Made by a program: the position numbers and the translations under genes. Below are positions 25,761 to 39,166 of a DNA stretch of 64,000 nt, one piece after another. Origin of the DNA: Ciona savignyi (Eukaryota > Chordata > Ascidiacea > Phlebobranchia > Cionidae). The stretch spans positions 66,570-130,569 of the forward strand of contig CH001953.1 of the NCBI GenBank assembly GCA_000149265.1, in the 5' to 3' direction. Every line of letters begins with the position of its first letter. Position 1 is the stretch's first letter. Under the pieces are notes generated by a model, which searched no databases, was not told the DNA's origin, and was given only the letters and a program-made list of their open reading frames with translations.

Positions 25761-26797
25761 CGTTTCCCCTTATTTTTTCGGAATATGTTAACAACTTGCT
25801 TGTATTAATAGATTAAGCCAAAACAACGCATCAGTGAAAAGGTAAGCATGGAAAAGAGATGCCGCGCGTGGTTAGTGCGAATAAACTTTGCATTATTTAT
25901 GCATCCGGTATCACTAGCAGATTCATTCTGTTGTTTAAGGCGGCGGTTATAAGTGCAAGCGATTTACACCTTTTCTAAACGATTCGTATCCGGCTATTGA
26001 TGCGTATTTGATATACTGACGGACACGGTAGGCAAATAACCAGAAACAATTCGGTTACATCCAAGTGTTTGTATATTAGCGTAACTGCGTTGGAATCCAG
26101 AGTTAACCTTGCAATATATGCCGTTGGCGTAAACAGACGAGCAAGGTTCGCGTCTAAACCACAAGTTACTTCAGTTATTTCCTGTAGGCCAAAACAGGTC
26201 AGGGAAATAATGTATCAGTCGGCCACGGGTCTTCTGTGTTTTACTGGTTTGTTTAATCTGCGACTGGAGCGAGCCAAGCTGAAGTCGCCTGAGCCTTTCG
26301 GGAGTCATGTATGTACATGAGACAAATTACACCGGTACTTTTGGGCCAAGACAGTACACAGTGACAAAATGTCAAAAGTCGCGCTCCTTCCCAATGTGCG
26401 TAAAAGCATTGGCAGCTTAGTGCATATTAAGTAAGTGCTTTTGCTACATTCGACATTTCAACGAAAATGTAACTTGACCCAAAAGTATTGCGAACAAGAA
26501 CAGGTCGAATTGTTTCATAGAGCCTGCCGTTGCACACCCAACAGATGTTCGTTTACAGACAATAAATTAGCACCCGACTTACTATTTTACCTTGACCTTA
26601 CTTAGCTAATTAACGTTGCCTAAGCGGGTAAGAGAATACTCCTGTTAACATGCAAGTATATATAGGCCAATATGAGTTTGCATGGGTGACTAGTTAAAGC
26701 GGTTAACATGCAGTAATGTGTTATTGAAATTTTGAGAATTAATTTTAAGATTTGTTTTGAAATTATCGTTGTGCCTGGTGAACTAAACCACACATAC

Positions 26798-27021
26798 CTG
26801 GGCTCGAACCTTCCGATTCAGTGCCACGGAATCTGTTAGAAACTCCACTGTCCATTGACCTACGTTGAGCACTGGCATGCCCGGAGTCCGTACTGTTACT
26901 CCTTGAGTCATTATTCCCCGCCCCTCGTACATTGCGCAACGGAGAGGCGTCCAAAGATGACATAGTTCCAATGTTAGATGGAGATGACGTGGTGTTCTCG
27001 ACCAAAAGAGGCTTAGAAGAT
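26798..27021 (-). CDS. unknown serine-rich protein, exon A (first exon found)
   Basis: 224 bases between GTTGTTTTAG and a GTATGT donor; the first base completes a codon from an exon not found (phase 2) and the last opens the Glu codon finished in exon B. The 74 codons read SSKPLLVENTTSSPSN, then SSLDASPLRNVRG, NSTDSGHASAQRRSMDSGVSN and FRGTESEGSSP. Ser makes up a large share; SP sites and RRS kinase-type sites are frequent. TDSGHAS matches the DSGxxS phosphodegron form. The upstream exon must lie between here and about 39.6 kb, or the exon could in principle join the receptor gene through an alternative phase-2 donor at 40738-40743, which I consider unlikely. Confidence 0.7.
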
Positions 27022-30000
27022 CTAAAACAACAACACTGTCAAAGAATGTTTTCCGGATACTTACTTTAATTAAGATTAGCAATCGGTACACGTACACACA
27101 TATAGAAAACGTTAAATTTGCAAAACTATCACATAGAAAATGTTAAATGTACTACGCAATCACAAATATTGATACAAATAAAAAGTATGGATTAGTATTA
27201 AAAAAACACACTAAAGTTAAATTATAACTTTATTTGAAAAGTTATTATTAAAATTATATTTTAATAATTGCCTTTACAGCAGTTTGGGGCGTTTTGATAA
27301 TGGATATACAAATTGTTCGTTGTGTAGTAAAGCGAAATCCTACCTATGTTTTGTGAGTGGTGGGGTTGGGGGAAGCACCAATTTGGGGCCGGCCGAAAGT
27401 TCGATTTCTTCGCTTTTGTATGAATATGGCATGACGTCACTATAGACGAGAATGCCCAAGCTATAATGCCACTTAGAGGCTTATTGCACGTTGTGGAAAT
27501 GGCCTAGATCAATTGCAGTCCTCAAAATAGCCAGTTTGGTTAAGTGCTGGGTATTTGACGGCTGTATTAACAGGCTGAGCTCATTTCACGGAACGTATAG
27601 CGGTACGCAAAAATAAATACAGAAACAGGAAATCTATTTTGGTATCGCTTAATTAAATTCTTATTTTTCTGTAATATAAAATTGCGAATTATCCATATAT
27701 TTGTATTAACGTACGGTGGTATTAAGATAATGCTGTAGAGTTCCCAACAAACGCTTTTAAAGGCTTAGTCTGTCTTACCTAAGAGCAAATAAAGATTAAG
27801 TAAACGTCCATAAAGTGTTAACCAAGTCTGTATCGATTCCAGAGCAAAGGATAAAGTTATATTGGATGATGGGAACATAGGAACGCATGGTGTAGGAATG
27901 CACGGAAAGACTTGGCGTATCCTGGACGCCAATTAGCGTCGGCCTTATATCGATTACTGTCTAACCGAGTTAAGCTACGATTAGAAACTAATTAGACAAA
28001 AACCGCATAGGTTTTAACCTAAGCGACAATCTAAGAATCGATTATGGATGGAAGCAGTTGGAAAATCTACCTTTATAAAAGATCAATGCTAAAAATGTTC
28101 AAATTGATCGACTCTTCAATTTCAAAGTTTTTTTTGGGAAAAATAATTTTGTACCACTGCTTTAGACATTACCAATATTAATATCTTAATTAAGGTATCC
28201 ACTACTAAAAAAAGTCTAAATCTGCTTAAACTTAATTCAATTACAGGGTTAAGCTGGTAGTTACAACACGGAGGTCTCAAGGTAATCCCACAAAAAGTTC
28301 AAGGGCCGTTATATGACTGATACTTGGCCTGGAGCGCTGGGCAATAACATCGCTTTCAATGAAAAGTAAAGATAAACACAACTCCGCGAATATACCCGAA
28401 AACAACACAAAGCACTTGGAATTTTAAAGTACACAATTTTATTTAAGATAAAAGTTACATAAATTTGTAATTTCAATATACCACTGTATACCATGCAGTT
28501 ATGTGACTTTCTGTATTATCCCTGCTGCTCCTGTCGTCTGTCTGGTCGGAACACGGTCACGGATTATGCACAAGAAGTTAAATATTCATAAAAGCTAAAA
28601 TATGTAACTCAATATCCAGGCACTGTAATTTTAAAAATCTTGAATAATATATGACAATGAAGTTAAGCGATTTTATAAACATAATTAAGAGATGTGCTAA
28701 TTCAAGTCTGGCAAAATATAACAAAACAGCAGGCCCTAAAAGTAATACGCCTTTTAAGCTTTCTTTAGATCCAACAAAAGCATGTTCGTTATGAAGTTAA
28801 GCTTGAGAAGATACCCCTTTAAGCCGCATTTTATTTAAAGTCGCATAGATCGTCATTCGATATTGTGTCGAGTCACAACAATATAATCCCAGCAGCACTT
28901 TAAGCCACTTTTGCCGAGAAGCCCAATTACAAACTGTTGAACACAACATGCCGAGGCTGTGACGTGAAAATCCGTTGCAAAAAATATTATCCAAGTGAGA
29001 TGGACTACTCTGTTAAAGGAGTATGACTAGCAAAGAGAAGAAAATCACGGCTTATCTGACGCTTGTTGCTTATGAGGCTGGTCGGCCTCCCGGACTAAAA
29101 TTCCGAAGCGTTGGCGGCGTGTCGATCGACAAAATGTAATAAAGCTTCTGCATTCTGCCAATACAGCAACTTGTTAAAACAAGATTTTAACGACGCGTAT
29201 TTTCAGCAAATTTGCGGCGTCTGGGCCGAGATCAGACGATAGCACGGAGATAGTTTACATGTATTCTTTACTGCAAGGCAATTTGTGCTGCAATTTCGTT
29301 TATCAAGATTAATCCTATAAACGTATATTACCTAACTGTTCTACATTTTCTCCGGGCTGCATGTTCCAATTTTACCAACTCATCAACAAATACAAGATAC
29401 ATGTACTGGACTATTTTGATGTACGGCTGATTTTGTACAGTGATAATCTTTATAGAATAACGGAGAAGGGCCTTGCTAGATTTAAAGGCTGAGCTTTAGC
29501 TGAAGGTGTCAACCCGGGCAAGACGCGGTTCAAGCTGAATGATGGATTACATCAGCGGCGCTACAGCCCGTACGGGGAGGGATAACTAGAGATTCGCACA
29601 TACCTCATTAATGAGGCACAACACACATCCTTCTCCGTGCATTTTCGTTGGGCATATCAACGGTCGAATGCAGCTGTTGTAACTCGGTTTTAAGTTATTA
29701 ACACTATCGTTTTTGTTTACGATCCGAAGTTTTTGCGGCTGTACACTATACGGACAAATCTAAAGAGCGGACTTTACTCATAAACTGTAAAATTACCACA
29801 ATTACCATGGGTAAGAAGAATGATTCAGATCCTATAAAAGCTTATAGAAACCAACGTGATAACAGCAAACGGCGAAAACAAATGAAATCCGCATTAACTG
29901 TTACAGCTAATTGAAAAAACAACTTAAATTCCAGCTCAGAATTATATTGAACCAATCTTAAAGGCATTATCGATTCTAAGCTATTGATTGCAATGCGGCA

Positions 30001-33000
30001 CAAATCAAATACTATTTACATCACTTGGTGGAAGACGCTACCATGTAGTAATGCAGCTCAGTATTGCTATTACTGCAGCAAACTCCATAGCTATAACCAT
30101 GGTTAAACGTCATGTTGAAGGAAAAAACAGAGCGGGTTTTAAGTGTAACTGAAGTTGCCTGCACACTTTCCATATATATATATATTGCATGTTAATCTTC
30201 TTATGGTCTGGTCAGTTTCTATCTTATCAGGCATATTGCAATAAACCTTATGTATTGGGTTACACTAAAAAGCAAAAAGGTTGTATGCTTTTAACTTTCC
30301 TTTTAATCAGATATTTTAGCCTCGACTTATATTTTGACAGGGTCCTTTCCTGTTTTGAGCGCTGGCGTTAAACCTATTTTCACCCTTTGTGAATTCTCGC
30401 CAAGTTTCAATTGTCTATTCCACGAGGCACCAGTTAAACTAGGAGAATTAAGTGCGAACAGCCCATTAACGAATTCTCCGCCACGCGCATTTCTAATTAC
30501 TACGTGAGTACACAAGACATCCGATCTAAAACACACAACACTGTCCTGATTACAAGCACTATCGAAATGGACGCAATGATTTTATAGGTTTGCCTGTATT
30601 TCCAAGGCGAAAATCGTGTAAAACTGGATTAGCCAAACAAAGTTTAATTTAACTCTCGTGCCTATTTTGCTTGCTCTTTAAACCACAAAAATGAAGGGGT
30701 TGTATATGGATAAATCAAGCGTTGTTTACCAAAGGTAGCGGTATTTGTCCAATTTATCCTAACATTTGTTTTAATAAAACGCTGATGGAAAAAATCAAAT
30801 TCCACCAAATCAACCAATTGAGTTAAACTATTTCAGCGCTAATTCTGACAAATAACCTAATTATAAATATACAAATGCTCATTCGGCGTAAATTAACTAG
30901 GCGACATGAAAATGTGCAGATACACATAAACCTTGTACTTTATAACTACAATATAAAAAACCATTCACACTTTGGTCGTTCTGATTAGCGAACTACATTC
31001 TCAAAATTTGAAATTCACCTTATAAAGCTTGGTATGCCTACCACTGTACGGCAAAGCGATTGAACTGCTTGCTGTCTGGTATAGGTAATAGCCGAGCGCT
31101 ATAGCTCTTCTAATTTCGCCTCGCTAACTTCTGCAAAATGTGGTGAAATAAAGCGTGTCAAAGCGCCTGCCGTCAGCTGCCAACTGTTGCGTCATATTGC
31201 TTTTTCGCGTCTTCCGGCGCCGGATTGCGGAACATTTTTACCGACTGAGCGTAGAAAAACGTTTTCACACCCGGCGTTTCGCATTATAAAGAATATAAGG
31301 CTGTACTTTTGCTGTACAACGAGTACACAAGTACAAGTTGAAAACGAGTTACCTTTTCAGGGTCAATTCTTTGACGTATTCTTCCTTACACCAAGGCAAA
31401 ACAGATTAATCACGTTCAACTGTTAAGCCAATACCGGCATTTGCTTGGCTTCCTGTCCTTGCACTGTCGGAAATGCATTTAACATAAAAATGCAGCACCT
31501 ACTTTAAGTAACATCTAACTTCGCCTAAAATAACAATGCTGGAGCTTCAATAACTTACACGTCGACGTTATTGTTCGGAGATGTCTTATCGTTATGTTAC
31601 TCTTTCCATTATGTCTGGGACAAAATAAACAAGTATCATCAAAGAATATCAGACAAGAACGTTGCCTATGAAAGGATACGTGGATACAGCCGGTAGCTCC
31701 ATACTGTAGCTTCGCTGTGGTCCCTTGTTTCGACTAATTCCCATGTACTCCATGTTAAATTAATGAGAGTTTTCATAGCCTCGTATAAACAAGGCATGCT
31801 TATAAAACAAAAGGTATTCCCTAAAGATAATAGATCCGAAACCTAATAATCGTCGTCTGGAAACTCTCAAGACAAATGCCTCGAAATTATGACAGCTCTC
31901 AGCAGTAAAACTCGTCGGGATATTGAATTCCATAATTGAGATGTGACCTGCCAGTGATCAAAGGTAGTAGCACTAACATAAAGTATCTCATTTTTTCAGA
32001 AAGCGTTGGATTATAACCATTGTGTACACTGCTGATTAGAAACCACGTATGTATGTTTTTTGTGAAACTTACAAGCGGGAGATAAGTCCTTTTACGTAGT
32101 TGGGTCACTCTTACTTTATACAAATGAGGTTTACAGACAACAAGAGCGTGTGCGTATTTGCTGGTATGATGACCTGTAATCCGGATTGCGTGGTGTGGCA
32201 TACTTTGTAGCATATTCTTGGTCTGTGTGTCGAGCTATTGGGCGCCGACGGAAGACCACATAGCTGTGTATGGCATATCACATCTAATGCATGCAACGAG
32301 GTTGCTACAACACTGCAAATCGGCTCTAATACTACGAATAACGAGCGAGACAAAAGTTAAATATTTTCTCCTTCTAAAAGTTTGATTGCGTTTACCGCTA
32401 AGCGCATTGTTAAAAGTTTGGAATGTTCACATTCAAAGATGGAAACAGTAGCCAATATTAAGCCTAATTTAATGGGATTTTCAGTGTTGACCCCGTCCAA
32501 TTTTCACCTTAAATTTCATTATCACTTTACCGATCCGCCAATCACTTTCAAATTATCCATCGTATTAAACTTAACCCGAGAAGCCTGTGCAAAGTCATAG
32601 AACTTCACAGCCAAGCGAAATAGCTGCCATCAAATTGAAATAAAATCACGAAGAATCTCGGACCGCATTCGGAATTCTCGCAGCACTAAGATACGATCTC
32701 CGAAGAAATTCGTGAAATGCAGACGCCTGCTTGTTCAGGACGTTATCACAATAAAACTGGGCGGCAGAGCATAAAGACGATATAAAACCATCGCGTTACC
32801 AGGATTGGTAGCCTATAATTTATGCTACAAAGCCAGATATGGCGTCGGGGTGGTCTTACACTTCGACACGGCTGAATTTTAAGGTCACTTGCACAAATTC
32901 GGACCCTTGATGTGTGCGGTTACAGCTTAATACGTTTAACTGGCAGTTACCATATGGCTGGATCTTTAAATCCTTAAAATGTCGTTGCGGACAGACCGTG

Positions 33001-34565
33001 ACATGAGATTCTGACAGGATTGATTTGCCCAGCTCAAAATATCGTCAACGTTGCAAATAAAATCCTAACAGAAGCGGCTTAGTAAGTTTGTATGACAAGC
33101 TTTCCCTCACGGTCATCTTAAATGTGTTAAATGACCAGCTGTCCAGAAGCCAGTGTCTCGCACTGGACATCGCCTTTTCTGAAGGACGTTAAGTAAAAGG
33201 TCTATCATAAATTAATGGTTTCGTTATCTGACCCCTTCGGAGATATTGTGTGAGTAACGTAAGCCAGCTGTCACCCAGATAAGAAATGTAATGTGAAGCC
33301 GAACCAAATTTTGCGCTAGGCAGAAAGAATTTTCCATTCTGTTGTTTCAAGAACGGGAATTTTACTTACAAAAATAAAACTATAGTTCGCATCGCAAAAA
33401 ACATTAATTAAAAAATAAAAAAAATCGGCGTTGTTAAAAGTAGAACGATTATTTAACGATTTTAACCTGACTTCCCTCTCTTTACCTAAATTGACGATTA
33501 AATGGATCGTGTTGCGCTTGAGGTATATACAGCGGTTTTGACATTAGACTAGTCGGCGTCTATAAGATATTGAACCTACTAATCGTTCATAATATCACCA
33601 AAATAACGCAGAATTAAGCATGTTCGATAAACAAACCTCACCAGGACATTAAATAAATTAGGATTATAAAACCAAAAGCGAGTAAGAGATAATAGTATGT
33701 CGTGTGAATGTGCATGCTGCAGTCAAACTACAAAAACACAGTGTTTCCCACCGTACGAATGTTTGGTACGTCCTAAAACGTGCCCCGAATGAAAAAGAAT
33801 TTGCGGAGACAATAAACCCTTGTAAGTTTACAGGATTATCGACGCTGGCTTTCTTAGTAGCAATACAGTTTACACAACTTGTACCGCAGTGGCTTCTTGG
33901 CCGTCACAACACTTGCAATTTAAAATAAAGAAAGATCGCAACAGTATATACTCTCTATATATGGCATAAAACAACTTTTTTATTTTATACCACGAAGCTA
34001 CAACCAGCAAGTAGCAAATTAGGATAAGATATATATGGGATTTGGCATTTGAAGACAACAATATACAATAATACACAGTTAAACACTGCAAATACATGTT
34101 AATCGAACGTCACTTATTTTTAAAAGGTTGCATCAACAAACAGTACTTTTTGTGTTAAAATTTATGTTGATATCGAAAATCTAGATCTACTATCCGTCTT
34201 GTAAGGAGAAAGCTGTGTCTATTTTAGACTACGCGATACTCGGCTATAGTGCCTATATTTCCAGAGGTCAAATGAAGTCCGCTTATAAATAATTCATTCA
34301 ATGAAGTAACATTATGTTTAAAACAAAGACATGTAACTTATTATATTGAATTCGTAAAAGTTTAAAACGTATTAGACGAATCGAGTTTTTTACAACTAGA
34401 AAACTATAATCACAAAGATTATGCTACATCTATATGAGAAGGCAAATCAGCCGCATTCATATGAACACAGCGATCACCCTTTTCAGGTTCAACATAAGAA
34501 TCTAGTAGAATTGTTGTATACCTGATTAGCTGGTTAGCATTCAAGGTTACGTATCCGAAAATATT

Positions 34566-34655
34566 ATTTTATGGTGGGATTCGAACCCATGACCGCGAGC
34601 TGTAGGCAGCCAGCAGTCAGTCGACAAGTCATGGTGACTTAACTCGGCCGTCATT
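34566..34655 (-). repeat. SINE family 1 or tRNA pseudogene, inverted
   Basis: On the minus strand GACGGCCGAGTTAAGTC is a box A-like start and CATGGGTTCGAATCCCACC a well-formed T-arm. The acceptor-stem and anticodon parts do not fold into a class II tRNA, so it is not called as a functional tRNA. Confidence 0.5.
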
Positions 34656-37527
34656 ATTGGATTGATAATTGGTGTTATTTTCCTTTTGCCTTCAGGTTCC
34701 TATTATCATCAGTAGTTGTGATGTAGGAAAGATGGCTTATCGGGGAACAAGCGCTAAGGGCTTGGAGCTGGTTATGTATAGCCAAAGGTTGTGTGTTCGA
34801 TCCTATGGGTTTTCAATATACCAAAGCAATAATTTTTAACTAAACGCTGACAACATAAAACAGCAAAAGAATTTTATTAGTTATAGACAACCCAATATTG
34901 ATATTTACTTTAAGATGGACGATTTATTACACATTTAACTTGGTTTAAACTACGCTGTTGGAAAATCCACGTTAAGGTGACCCTTTAGACAAAGGAAAAG
35001 CCTAAACCGTAAGTCCCGTTTTAAGTCCATACGATGGCCAATAATATAGAAAAATGGGTTCCGAGAGTTTATTTTTCGCAATTTCACGTGCTGACAATCA
35101 CATCACACGACCTTCAACCCTTGTAGATGGATTCCTGTCATTTGAGAAGTTCCAATTAAACCTATCGATCTAAGCAACCTCGGAATGTGGTCACGTGACT
35201 TAGTGCGCCACCAACAAGACATCAAAAGATGAAGAGGTGCTTTCTAAAGCACTCGAGAATCTACTCGTAGCTAGTAATTCAGCCTTAAATAGTTCAAACT
35301 ACACGAAAGTGCCCGTCTCGAAGACAGCCTGACGATAAGTCCGTTATACCACAAAAATGTTCTTCTGCCTAACAACGCTCCTCTGTCTATCCGAAAACAA
35401 TACCAGTCGCATGCTGCAGAGTAAGCGGAAAATGATTATTTCGTGGCTAAATCAGCGTAACACAGGGGCAGACACACGAACATTCTTAATTCATGAGCTG
35501 GAATAGGAAATGAACTGTAGTTAATATTCTCATCCCAGCCGTATGACTGAAGACCCGTTTCTATAGAATTGAAAGGCGGGAATCCGTACGGTCATTTAGA
35601 CTCATTTATTCCCTCGCTTATCGCGGACATTAGATCACCTCCGTGAAATCGAAAAGCTACAAGTTCACCATTTGTATCACGCTCGGGTTTTGATAAATCG
35701 ACAATTTTTTTCTGACTCGCACCGTTTCGCTTGAAAACAAGCACCACGACGAATCGAGGTGACGCGAACTGCGCGGCCGCAAGTCGCGATTTCGCTACAA
35801 TCAAAAATTTAAATCGCTGGGAGTGATTATAAGATGAGACGATTCCCATCGAGATTACAGCGCGGTGTGAATATTGCTTGGAAGGTGACCAAATAAATGA
35901 AAAATTTGATTCAAACCCAGTTACTGTATGGCGTAACATCTTAGGCCGACCAGTGTGTATTGTTCATGTGCGACAAATAATGTATTGATGTAGTGACTTT
36001 TTTGTCTGAATGAGATTTTAATAAAAGAATCCTTGTATTTAAAATGAACGATTTATGACCACCTTATCACGAAGATACAAATACAACATATAGTGATTTA
36101 ATGCAGAATCACATAACATTATATAAAAAAAATGAAGCCATATATGAAGAAATTAATTATTTCCAAAGTAGACCTTTGCGTTGTCTAGAAGTGAATGGAA
36201 ACGAATTATCCTTTCTCTCATGGCATTGTTGCGAATCTGGTTATGAATATAAATTATCTTTTCAGATTCTGTCTTATTCTGACGATGTCAACTAACAAAG
36301 ATAAAACTCCTCAATATTGTGAAGGGTTCCGGATATACCTCAAGCTCTGACAAATGTAAAAGCTTGCTTTAGTCGAATACACGTATCTTTCGCGTTGGGT
36401 AGTTCTCAATATATGATTAACTAATAGAAATAAGACAAGGATACGATTCGTGAAACCACAATGTGCATCACTGGCTCGGTAATGCAGCATAATGCTTACA
36501 AAATCCTTGGGTAGACGCTACCTCGACATCTTTTTGCCAACTAAGGGGAACAAGATAACCGATAAGAAGTGCAACTTACAATAAAAATGCGCTTTGAGAG
36601 TTAAAAGTTATAAATGGAGGCAGACCAAGATGTTTTCTTAATGTGCAGGGCAGGATCAAAATGAGGTGAAATATGATATTATTTTTGGGATAACAGAGTC
36701 GGTGGCTAATGTCTAAGTAAATATTTAGCTTTGAAGGCCATATACTAATCCAAGCTCAGCTTGGCTTATATTTGAGTAATGTTGGTTAACATAACAAAAC
36801 ATTTTCCATAACCGTTGTGGCTTACGTCGTTTATAGAAAGGCAACACACGGAAACCAAGCAAGCTTTGGTGAATGAAAGCTTACACTATGCCCTTAGCGC
36901 CATTCGTTCGTATAAATGATGCGACGAGTTGAGATTAATTTGCCGTCGTGTCCCGAACGGGTCCTCCTTACAGCCAGCGCTTCAAGCATCATCAAGAAGG
37001 CCTTGCGAGTCTCGAACACGCCGCAATAGACGCACTCGGGCCTTTGATGTCCTCAGGTCAGCTTAATTGCAGGACGAACCGAGGATGATTTCAAGCCAAG
37101 ACAGTCCCAAGCAGTGTTGCCAACGAAATCTCAATAAATTACGGTTTGTAACAAAATCCTTGCTAATGACCATATATTGCGTATCAATAAAATTGGCTAT
37201 GTCAAATTACTTTTTCACTCATGATATTATGTCAAACGGCATAACATCGAACTTGGTATGGAATAATATTTGTGAATAAAAAACACCGAAATTTGAATCT
37301 CGCAACCCTGTCTCCATGTGAATGACTATGAAGTAGCACTTAGTAAGTGAACGCGACTGGTCCCACATTGAGACCTCATAAAAACTATCCGCCGTCTGGA
37401 TACCAGTTTAAAGTGGAGAGGACTTGAACATGACCTAAGCCCGATCCTGTCCTATTGTATCCGCCCTCGGGAATTCTCACCGCTTTGTGAAGACGAACTT
37501 TCTGCAGGCCAAATAATCGGTGACCAG

Positions 37528-37807
37528 TCAACTGAACCCCTTACAACTGAACCCCTTACAACTGAACCCCTACAACTGAACCCTTTACAACTGAACCCCT
37601 ACAATTAAGCCCCTTACAACTGAACTCCTTTTAACTAAACCCCTTTAAACTGAACCCCTTTACAACTAAACCCAGTTCAATTGAACCTCTTTACAACTGA
37701 ACCCCCTTTTCAGTTAAAAGGGTTATGTTAAAAGGGGTTCAGTTGTAAAGGGGTTCAGTTGTAGGGGTTCAGTTGTAAGGGGTTCAGTTGTAAGGGGTTC
37801 AGTTGTC
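37528..37807. repeat. palindromic minisatellite, 15-17-bp unit ACAACTGAACCCCTT
   Basis: About 11 head-to-tail units of ACAACTGAACCCCTT(T) run to about 37,710, then the orientation flips and about five units of AAGGGGTTCAGTTGT follow to 37,807. The turning point is TACAACTGAACCCCC near 37693-37707. Units close to the ends are nearly perfect, those in the middle of the left arm are degenerate. The single strand could form a long hairpin. Confidence 0.9.
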
Positions 37808-39094
37808 ATGGAACCCAAATAATCACGTTCGCTATTAAGTGAAACACTGAAGTTTATAAATTGTATCACTTTATGGCTAAATCAGACCGTATTTACAAGT
37901 GGAAATATAATTTATGTTAGTTCAAAACACACCAATATGCAACACTCATTTTAAGTTATTTAAAACATTGTTTAAGTACAGAAAATTAACCAAACTTACT
38001 ACTTTCTGACCTTGGATGTATCCAATAATCGCATCGAAAAATGTACACAATGCTAGAGTACCTGTGTTAAGACTATTCTTCTTGTAAAGGGGCCCTACAC
38101 GGATCACAAGCGATATGCTTAAAATAAACTTTCTCCGACTTACTTTATTAAATTAACGAATACCGAACGCGGAGCGTAAGGAACCTGACCTGGCATGGGA
38201 ATTTCAGACGCGAGTGCGATTGATGAAACGTCGAGAACTTAAACTTCTTCAAACAAGCCGTGAGAGTCTTTCCGTGCATGGTCGGCCGCAATTAACATTA
38301 GCTCGCACTATTGCCTGTGATATGCATCATTTGTGGGTTCTTCTGAAGCGTCTAAGGCATTTTGCAGTTAAGCTTTTAAGGCAATTAAACATGAGAAGGG
38401 CGGGAAATCTATTCTAGGTTGGCTAATGAGGTATTTTTGTTTAAGAGTTTTCTAAATTGATTGCAATAGGTTGCGTAATTGCGAGATCAAGTTTATCGAT
38501 TGTGTTCAATTTGGAGCATTTTGTGGCAGGAAATTGAAGCGCCGTGTTACCCACATTACCCTGACAGGAACGTTTGTGAATATTTATTATAGCCTTTTAA
38601 ATCGTATAACGGATCTATAGGTCATGGTATATTCTTGTTTTTTAGAGATTTTCAACTATACACAGAACTACCACTGTACCGAGAATACTTTTTGTTTCTC
38701 CTGTACAGAAAAGCACTGTACCTCTTGTGTACCGGTTAAAACCGCCCCAAATATGTTATCCAGGGCCGCCTAAACACTGAAAACAATGACACAATACATT
38801 CTTCTTCGGAGCTTCGTTATGAGATACGTGTTTTTCGTAATTAAAGTAGGCGGGCAAACAGGATCATTTTCCAGCCTCCTTTGAGCGAGTGTGTTTCTTT
38901 TCTACTTAGCTGATGGCAAATAGAGCGACGGCTTCAAGCTCTTTTGTTCGTATTAATTCAGAGAAAATTCTTTTTTCGAATGAAGTGGACGGCGTGTTGT
39001 GAAAGAACCGCAGTTCCTTCGCTGGGAATAAGTGCAGCTGCTTAAAATGTAGCGCATATTTACCAGTGAGTACCGATGCAATATTAAAAATCGA

Positions 39095-39166
39095 GTTGGT
39101 AATTATTGACATGAATAGCTGGTAATTATTTGGCATGAATAGTTGGTGATTATTTAGCATGAATAT
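39095..39166. repeat. three tandem 23-24-bp units with TAATTA cores
   Basis: TTGGTAATTATTGACATGAATAG, CTGGTAATTATTTGGCATGA... and TTGGTGATTATTTAGCATGA... follow each other directly. Two of the three carry TAATTA, a homeodomain core. Confidence 0.8.

Larger units (their letters stand above)
23686..26797 (-). other. intron between exons A and B
   Basis: 3.1 kb. Contains a SINE at 23714-23830 close to the exon B acceptor, and an inverted degenerate minisatellite with an embedded tRNA-like unit (25318-25760). The remaining sequence is AT-rich with no supported gene. Confidence 0.5.

Noticed and set aside
34566-34655. Candidate functional tRNA on the minus strand
   Set aside because: Only the T-arm and box A look right; the acceptor stem does not pair and the spacing fits no tRNA class.
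35592-35939. 115-codon minus-strand frame with a good acceptor in front of its last part
   Set aside because: It is tempting as an upstream exon of the unknown gene, but no donor gives the phase 2 that exon A needs and the protein resembles nothing.
37528-37807. CRISPR-like array
   Set aside because: Units are contiguous without spacers, drift in sequence and invert; the genome is eukaryotic.
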